From an uncultured Treponema sp. (GTDB lineage: Bacteria; Spirochaetota; Spirochaetia; Treponematales; Treponemataceae): a stretch of DNA of 35,488 bases. The notes below the pieces were generated by a model. It was not told the origin of the DNA. It saw only the letters and a list, made by a program, of their open reading frames with translations, and did no database searches. The stretch spans positions 1 through 35,488 of the forward strand of contig CALFJF010000058.1 of the NCBI GenBank assembly GCA_937877535.1, written 5' to 3'. The translations under genes were made by a program, and so were the position numbers. This document shows, in pieces, positions 31,230-35,488 of the stretch (within the stretch, counting starts at the first letter, position 1; each line of letters begins with the position of its first letter).

Positions 31230-33413
31230 ATGGTTCAACTTTCAATAGATAACGGATTTGTTCCAAACGCAACGCTTTTGCCCGCGCTCGATGAGTCGCT
31301 TTTGAAGGGCAAGCGGCACTTGACGGAGGACGAAATCGGCGTGCTTTCGCGCGCGAACGTGAACGCCGACCCGTCGTGGCAGAACGTGTGGGTTGACGAA
31401 GAGGCATTTGACCCGCTCCTTGTGCGCGGCGCGGAAATTCGGGGCTACCTTGTTTTGGGGCGGCTTCGCGTCGTTTCCCTCAAATACCACGACCTTGTGC
31501 TTGAAGCGGGCGTGTACAATTCGTGCTTGGAGAACATCGTGCTCGGCGCGGATTGCGTGGTGCGGAACGTGGCGTATTTTTCAAACTACCGCGTGGCGGA
31601 GCGCGTCATGCTCTTCAACATCCAAGAGATGAGTTGCACGAACCATTCAAAGTTCGGGAACGGAATCCTCAAGGACGGCGAGGACGAGCGCGCGCGGATT
31701 TGGATTGGCGTGGGGAACGAAAACGACGGGCGCGCCATCCTTCCGTTCGAGGGCATGATTTCGTCGGACGCATTCCTGTGGTCGCGCTGGCGCGACGATG
31801 CCGAGTTGCAAAAGCGGTTCGTGGAATTGACGGAGGCGAATCACAAAAAATCGTGCGACACGCACGGATTTGTAGGCTCTCACTCGGTCATCAAGAACAC
31901 GACGCTCCTCAAGGACGTGCTCATTGGCGAGAACGCCTACATCAAGGGCGCGTTCAAATTGAAGAACATCACGGTTTGTTCGAGCATCGACGAGCCGAGC
32001 CAAATCGGTGAGGGCGTGGAACTGGTGAACGGAATCGTGGGCTACGGCTGCCACATTTTTTACCAAGCCGTTGCGGTGCGCTTTGTCATCGGGCGCAACT
32101 GCCAGCTCAAATACGGCGCACGCCTTTTGAATTCTGTGCTCGGCGACAATTCCACCGTGTCGTGCTGCGAACTTTTGAACAATTTGATTTTCCCGTTCCA
32201 CGAGCAGCACCACAATTCGTCGTTCCTCATCGCCTCAACGCTGTGCGGGCAGAGCAACATCGCGTCGGGCGCGACAATCGGTTCAAACCACAATTCGCGC
32301 TCGCCTGACGGCGAAATGATTGCGGGGCGCGGGTTCTGGCCGGGGCTGTGCTCGGACTTCAAGCACAATTCGCGCTTTGCGAGTTTTGTGCTCGTTTCAA
32401 AGGGCAGCTACCAGAACGAACTGAACATCACGTACCCGTTTTCGCTTGTGGCATCGAACGGCGAGGGCAAGCCCGTTTCGATAATCCCAGCGTACTGGTT
32501 CTTGTACAATATGTACGCAATCGCGCGGAACAACGCGAAATTCCAAAAGCGCGACAAGCGGCTCGTCAAAGTGCAGCACATCGAAACGAATCCGCTCGCC
32601 CCCGACACAATCCAGGAAGTTGTGGTGGCGTTGGAGCGGATTATCGAACTGACGGCGCGCTATCTTTTGGAGCGCAAGGACGAAGTGGCGATGGAGGCTG
32701 CGGGGACGTATGGCACGGAGGCACTCATGCAAGTGGCAAAGGACTTTTTGCACCAGCACCCGTCCGCGGACTTCAAGTTGCAAGATATGCGTTGCCAGAG
32801 AAAATTCGGCGCGGTCATCTTGAAGCCCGTCAAGGCGTACAAGGAATACCGCAAAATCGTCAAGTACTTTGCCGCGTCCACGCTGCTCGACTATTGCTCG
32901 GTGCGGCACATCGCCAGTTTGAACCGCCGCGAAATCATACGGATTAGCCAGTTGCCGCTCTTTAAGCGGTGGGTGAACGCAGGCGGGCAAGTCGTGCCAG
33001 AGGAAAAAATCGTGGAGTTGTTCCAAAGGATTAAAAAGCGGGAGGTTCGCGACTGGGACGAAGTGCACGCTTCCTACGACAGGCTCGAAGAATCGTACCT
33101 CACGTACAAGGTGGCGTACTCGGTGCATTTGCTTGAATATTTGTACTCGCGCCCGATATGCGACTTTTCAGCGGACATCTACGCGGACATCATCGCCGAC
33201 GTGACTGCCGTGAGCGACGAAATGTACAAGTCCGCCGTGGTCAGCCGCCGAAAGGACTACGAGGACGACTTCCGCACGATTACGTTCCGCACCAAGGCAG
33301 AAATGGAAGCCGTACTCGGCACGCTCGGCGACAATGAATTCCTGAACGAATTGAAGCCGCGCACCGAATCGTTCAATGCACGGCTTTCAAGGCTTTTTGT
33401 GGAACTGTATTAG
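31230..33413 (+). CDS. DUF4954 family protein with left-handed beta-helix region
   Basis: A 727-residue cytoplasmic protein without a signal peptide. From about residue 65 to 410 it shows irregular hexapeptide-like repeats (VLGADCVVRNVAY, LIGENAYIKGAFKLKNITV, IGEGVELVNGIVGYG, IASGATIGSNHNSR), as in left-handed beta-helix acyl- or nucleotidyl-transferases. The C-terminal 300 residues are helical and charged. Length and sequence character fit DUF4954, which I recall from Bacteroidetes and treponemes; its function is unknown to me. The ATG at 31230 has AGAGGGG upstream. Codons end in G/C far more than in neighbours on both sides, similar to valS and pntA, suggesting high expression or a different origin. 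A sugar-nucleotide transferase role is only a structural guess. Confidence 0.75.
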   Translation: MVQLSIDNGFVPNATLLPALDESLLKGKRHLTEDEIGVLSRANVNADPSWQNVWVDEEAFDPLLVRGAEIRGYLVLGRLRVVSLKYHDLVLEAGVYNSCLENIVLGADCVVRNVAYFSNYRVAERVMLFNIQEMSCTNHSKFGNGILKDGEDERARIWIGVGNENDGRAILPFEGMISSDAFLWSRWRDDAELQKRFVELTEANHKKSCDTHGFVGSHSVIKNTTLLKDVLIGENAYIKGAFKLKNITVCSSIDEPSQIGEGVELVNGIVGYGCHIFYQAVAVRFVIGRNCQLKYGARLLNSVLGDNSTVSCCELLNNLIFPFHEQHHNSSFLIASTLCGQSNIASGATIGSNHNSRSPDGEMIAGRGFWPGLCSDFKHNSRFASFVLVSKGSYQNELNITYPFSLVASNGEGKPVSIIPAYWFLYNMYAIARNNAKFQKRDKRLVKVQHIETNPLAPDTIQEVVVALERIIELTARYLLERKDEVAMEAAGTYGTEALMQVAKDFLHQHPSADFKLQDMRCQRKFGAVILKPVKAYKEYRKIVKYFAASTLLDYCSVRHIASLNRREIIRISQLPLFKRWVNAGGQVVPEEKIVELFQRIKKREVRDWDEVHASYDRLEESYLTYKVAYSVHLLEYLYSRPICDFSADIYADIIADVTAVSDEMYKSAVVSRRKDYEDDFRTITFRTKAEMEAVLGTLGDNEFLNELKPRTESFNARLSRLFVELY

Positions 33414-33490
33414 AAAAGGCTTTCGATTTGTTCGATAACAAAAATAACAAAAATCCGCGAAATTTTTTCTTTTTTGAACATGCTACACGT

Positions 33491-34135
33491 TTATTTACGT
33501 GTTTTCTCGTGTGCGGGCGGCTTTTTTTCATCGGTTTGTTCAAGGATTTTTGCAACAATTGGGTTTTCAAAAAGCACATCGCTGTCTTTTTGGTCGCCCG
33601 CAATTTGTTTGTAGGCGAGCATTGTCTTTTTGAGATTCCGAATGCGTGTAAAAAATCGCTTTCCGTGAGCAGTTGTAGCGTATACATAGCGCACTCCAAT
33701 GGGGAGCGTAAGCACATTGATGTCGGTACACGTTAAGATGAGCGACGAAAATGGCTCTATTTTGTATGGTGGCAAAAGATTCGGTTGCACGTGGTTTGCA
33801 AAAAGTTCCATTTGATTTTTCATGTGCTTGTTTCGCACCAACCCCACGCCTGTAATAAAAATAGTATACTTGCTTTTGTTCACGATTCTCACGGACGGAT
33901 TTAGAACGCGCCCTTGCTTGAGTTTTTCCGTGACGCTCTTTTTTGATAGCGTGGTGGGAAGTTCAAACGAAACGAGTCGTTCGCCCGAAAAATACGCAAA
34001 ATCAAACCCCACTTTGATTTCTATCCTTCGGTCAAACAAAAGCGACAGCGTATTTATAATGCCGAGTGCCGCGCCAATCAAACCTAATCCCGCAGAACAC
34101 ACCGTCATAAGCGAAAGAAATGTTGTATTTGTCAT
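33491..34135 (-). CDS. Membrane-anchored protein, unknown function
   Basis: 214 residues. One or two closely spaced N-terminal membrane segments (about residues 7-34, LMTVCSAGLGLIGAALGIINT), then a soluble domain of about 150 residues with beta strands (RRIEIKVGFDFAYFSG, VRIVNKSKYTIFITGVGL, SSLILTCTDINVLTLPIGVRYVYATTAHG), and a charged C-terminus (DEKKPPAHEKTRK). The pattern resembles small host-specific membrane proteins with an Ig-like domain; I recognise no family. The ATG at 34135 has no Shine-Dalgarno sequence and sits in AT-rich sequence. It follows yhbY on the same strand by 62 bases and may be co-transcribed with it. Confidence 0.72.
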   Translation of the reverse strand: MTNTTFLSLMTVCSAGLGLIGAALGIINTLSLLFDRRIEIKVGFDFAYFSGERLVSFELPTTLSKKSVTEKLKQGRVLNPSVRIVNKSKYTIFITGVGLVRNKHMKNQMELFANHVQPNLLPPYKIEPFSSLILTCTDINVLTLPIGVRYVYATTAHGKRFFTRIRNLKKTMLAYKQIAGDQKDSDVLFENPIVAKILEQTDEKKPPAHEKTRK

Positions 34136-34197
34136 ATTATTTATTGTTTTAGATGTAGATTGTTCAGTCGTTTTTTAATAAATATTCCTCTCGTTCG

Positions 34198-34512
34198 CTA
34201 CTTTTCCAATGCGTTTAATTCTTTTTCAAATTTGCGGTCGTTAGATTCTTTTGCGGGGCGATACAAAATCAAAACATTTCCAATCAAACGGACGGCGGTT
34301 GCATTCGTTTGATTGGAAATCTGCGCACTCAATTCGCGCTTTTCTTCTTTGAATTCATTGAATTTTACTTTGATGAGTTCGTGTTTTTCGAGCAATCGTG
34401 AAATCTGCGCGATTTGATTTTCGGTTACGCCCGCTCCTCCGATTTGAACAAGCGCATTGAGCGGCTGGGCATTTTTTTCTAAAAACTTTCTTTGTTTTGC
34501 ATTTATTTCCAT
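34198..34512 (-). CDS. yhbY: YhbY/CRM-domain RNA-binding protein
   Basis: 104 residues, a single CRM (CRS1-YhbY) domain that binds pre-50S ribosomal particles and helps ribosome assembly. Seen: the family opening NAKQRKFLEKNAQPLNALVQIGGAGVTENQI with the GxxG-type loop IGGAG, then LEKHELIKVKFNE, and the closing strand ATAVRLIGNVLILYRP. Full length, with a short basic/acidic tail. The ATG at 34512 has no Shine-Dalgarno sequence; a good promoter lies only five bases upstream. Confidence 0.93.
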   Translation of the reverse strand: MEINAKQRKFLEKNAQPLNALVQIGGAGVTENQIAQISRLLEKHELIKVKFNEFKEEKRELSAQISNQTNATAVRLIGNVLILYRPAKESNDRKFEKELNALEK

Positions 34513-34517
34513 AATTT

Positions 34518-34546
34518 ATATTACAAAAAATAACAAAATCTGTAAA
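34518..34546 (-). promoter_or_regulatory. Sigma-70 type promoter of yhbY (leaderless arrangement)
   Basis: On the minus strand TTTACA (34541-34546), a 17-base spacer and TAATAT (34518-34523), then five bases to the ATG. Confidence 0.65.
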
Positions 34547-34640
34547 TAAATCCGAATATTCTGTATAGTGTATCTCGCTGTTTTCTAAATTTTTGTGCAA
34601 AAGCCCCCGTGAAATTGCTGTAAAACTCCTTTTTTTATTG

Positions 34641-34646
34641 TATAAT
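34641..34646 (+). promoter_or_regulatory. -10 box of pntA
   Basis: Consensus TATAAT preceded directly by TG; the -35 is weak. The predicted start lies near 34652, inside the hairpin described next, giving an 80-base leader. Confidence 0.6.
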
Positions 34647-34649
34647 GGG

Positions 34650-34680
34650 CGTGTTCGGAAAAATGCAGTTTCCGAACACG
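34650..34680 (+). promoter_or_regulatory. Perfect 12-bp inverted repeat at the predicted 5' end of the pntA transcript
   Basis: CGTGTTCGGAAA (34650-34661) and TTTCCGAACACG (34669-34680) are perfect complements separated by seven bases (AATGCAG). The repeat begins four bases after the -10 box. As DNA it could be a repressor operator covering the start site; as RNA a 5'-terminal stabilising hairpin. No long T run follows immediately, so a terminator is less likely. Confidence 0.7.
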
Positions 34681-34731
34681 TCCAATTTTTCGATTTTTTG
34701 GCTGTAAAAAAGAAATAGGAGAACTTTCAGA

Positions 34732-35488
34732 ATGAAAAAGGTTTTGGTTTGTAAAGAATTTGATGAGCGCGAAACGCGCGTTGCGCTTGTTCCCGATGAT
34801 GTGAAAAAACTCACGGCGCTGGGCTTTGAAATCACGGTGGTTTCGGGAGCGGGCGCAAAGACTGGTTTTTCGGACGAGGCGTACAAGACGGCGGGCGCGA
34901 AAATCGTGGCTAAGGAAGAAGATGCGTATGATTCGAGCGAAATCATCGTGCGAATCATGAAGCCCACTTCGATTGCGGGAATCAAGAAGGACACGCTGCA
35001 TTTGAGCTACCTTGACCCGTTCAATGAAAAGGAATTGCTCAATAATTTTGCGAGCGCGGGGATTCAGGCGGTGTCGCTGGAGATGATTCCGCGTTCGACT
35101 TTGGCGCAGAAGATGGATGTGCAGTCGAGCCAGACTTCGCTTGCGGGCTATGTGGCTGTCTTGAACGCGGCGGCAAAGCTTCCCAAAATTCTTCCGATGA
35201 TGGTCACTCCCGCGGGAACGATTAACCCGGCGCGCGTGTTCATCATCGGCGTGGGTGTGGCGGGCTTGCAGGCGATTGCGACGGCAAAACGCCTGGGCGC
35301 GCGCGTGGACGCATTCGACACGCGACCCGTGGTTGAGGATCAGGTAAAATCGCTCGGCGCGAATTTCGTCAAAATCGACCTGGGCGAGATGGGGCAGACG
35401 GCGCAGGGCTACGCAAAGGAACTGACCCCTGAGCAGATTGCAAAGCAGAAGGAAGCGCAGGCGAAGGTGTGCGAAAAGGCGAACATCG
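34732..35488 (+). CDS. pntA: NAD(P) transhydrogenase subunit alpha, N-terminal part (runs off window end)
   Basis: The first 252 residues of the NAD(H)-binding component (domain I) of proton-translocating transhydrogenase, which couples hydride transfer between NADH and NADP+ to the proton gradient. Seen: KEFDERETRVALVPDDVKKL at the start, a conserved LDALSS-like segment reading KMDVQSSQTSLAGY, the NAD motif IIGVGVAGLQAIATAKRLGA, DTRPVVEDQVKSLGA, and an insertion after KIDLGEMGQTAQGYAKEL. That insertion distinguishes PntA from the related alanine dehydrogenase. The ATG at 34732 has TAGGAGA eight bases upstream. Whether the membrane part is fused (pntA) or separate (pntAA/pntAB) cannot be seen. 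G/C-ending codon use suggests high expression. Confidence 0.9.
   Translation, partial: MKKVLVCKEFDERETRVALVPDDVKKLTALGFEITVVSGAGAKTGFSDEAYKTAGAKIVAKEEDAYDSSEIIVRIMKPTSIAGIKKDTLHLSYLDPFNEKELLNNFASAGIQAVSLEMIPRSTLAQKMDVQSSQTSLAGYVAVLNAAAKLPKILPMMVTPAGTINPARVFIIGVGVAGLQAIATAKRLGARVDAFDTRPVVEDQVKSLGANFVKIDLGEMGQTAQGYAKELTPEQIAKQKEAQAKVCEKANI

Noticed and set aside
32397..33128. 243-codon minus-strand frame opposite the DUF4954 gene
   Set aside because: Shadow of a GC-rich gene; no start signal and no family features.

Overview
The window comes from an AT-biased Gram-negative bacterium and reads as a spirochaete of the Treponema type. The evidence is proximal and distal flagellar rod genes (flgF, flgG) behind a near-perfect sigma-28 promoter, a stand-alone FlgJ-type rod-binding protein without a muramidase domain, many lipoproteins with relaxed lipoboxes, a DUF4954 protein, and A/T homopolymers throughout. 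The gene order capD-like / DegT aminotransferase / molybdenum-hydroxylase-like also resembles what I recall of T. pallidum (around TP0077-TP0080), which is memory and unchecked. The species cannot be named; the GH35 galactosidase would suit a gut or rumen treponeme.

Layout. 1-1738: 5' part of valS (minus). 1889-5647: LysM/M23 envelope peptidase, a small zinc-ribbon protein and a propeller/NodB-like protein (plus), apparently starting from a sigma-28 promoter. 5644-8969: a minus-strand block with a D,D-carboxypeptidase, a small exported protein and an SPFH protein. 9075-12543: rlmE, a second LysM/M23 lipoprotein and a GH35 beta-galactosidase (plus). 12643-16381: a small membrane protein, ruvA (plus), then the minus-strand operon ruvB-queA-DUF456. 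16423-22640: a tightly coupled five-gene minus-strand operon, namely a nucleotide-sugar dehydratase, a PLP aminotransferase and three molybdenum-hydroxylase-like subunits. 22772-24429: flgF-flgG. 24589-27105: an EAL protein with a broken GGDEF motif, a small exported protein, and flgJ. 27149-31093: a lipoprotein, tRNA-Phe and an M16-like protein. 31230-end: DUF4954 protein, a membrane protein, yhbY and the start of pntA. No intergenic gap exceeds 300 bases, and I see no insertion sequence, prophage or CRISPR array.

Three themes stand out. First, flagellar regulation: sigma-28-like promoters (TAAA-N15/16-GCCGA) lie before flgF-flgG, before flgJ, and before a LysM/M23 peptidase, which links a wall hydrolase to the flagellar regulon. 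Second, many start codons (valS, dacA, GH35, capD-like, ruvB, yhbY, a lipoprotein, the M23 gene) sit about 5-9 bases downstream of a -10 hexamer and have no Shine-Dalgarno sequence, so leaderless transcription looks common. Third, several proteins keep a fold but lack its catalytic residues (NodB-like, GGDEF, M16, molybdenum hydroxylase large subunit).

Base composition is a mosaic. valS, DUF4954 and pntA use G/C-ending codons, probably because of high expression. The capD-like gene and the 5' two thirds of the aminotransferase are GC-rich as well, with an abrupt break inside the aminotransferase near 20300 that suggests recombination.
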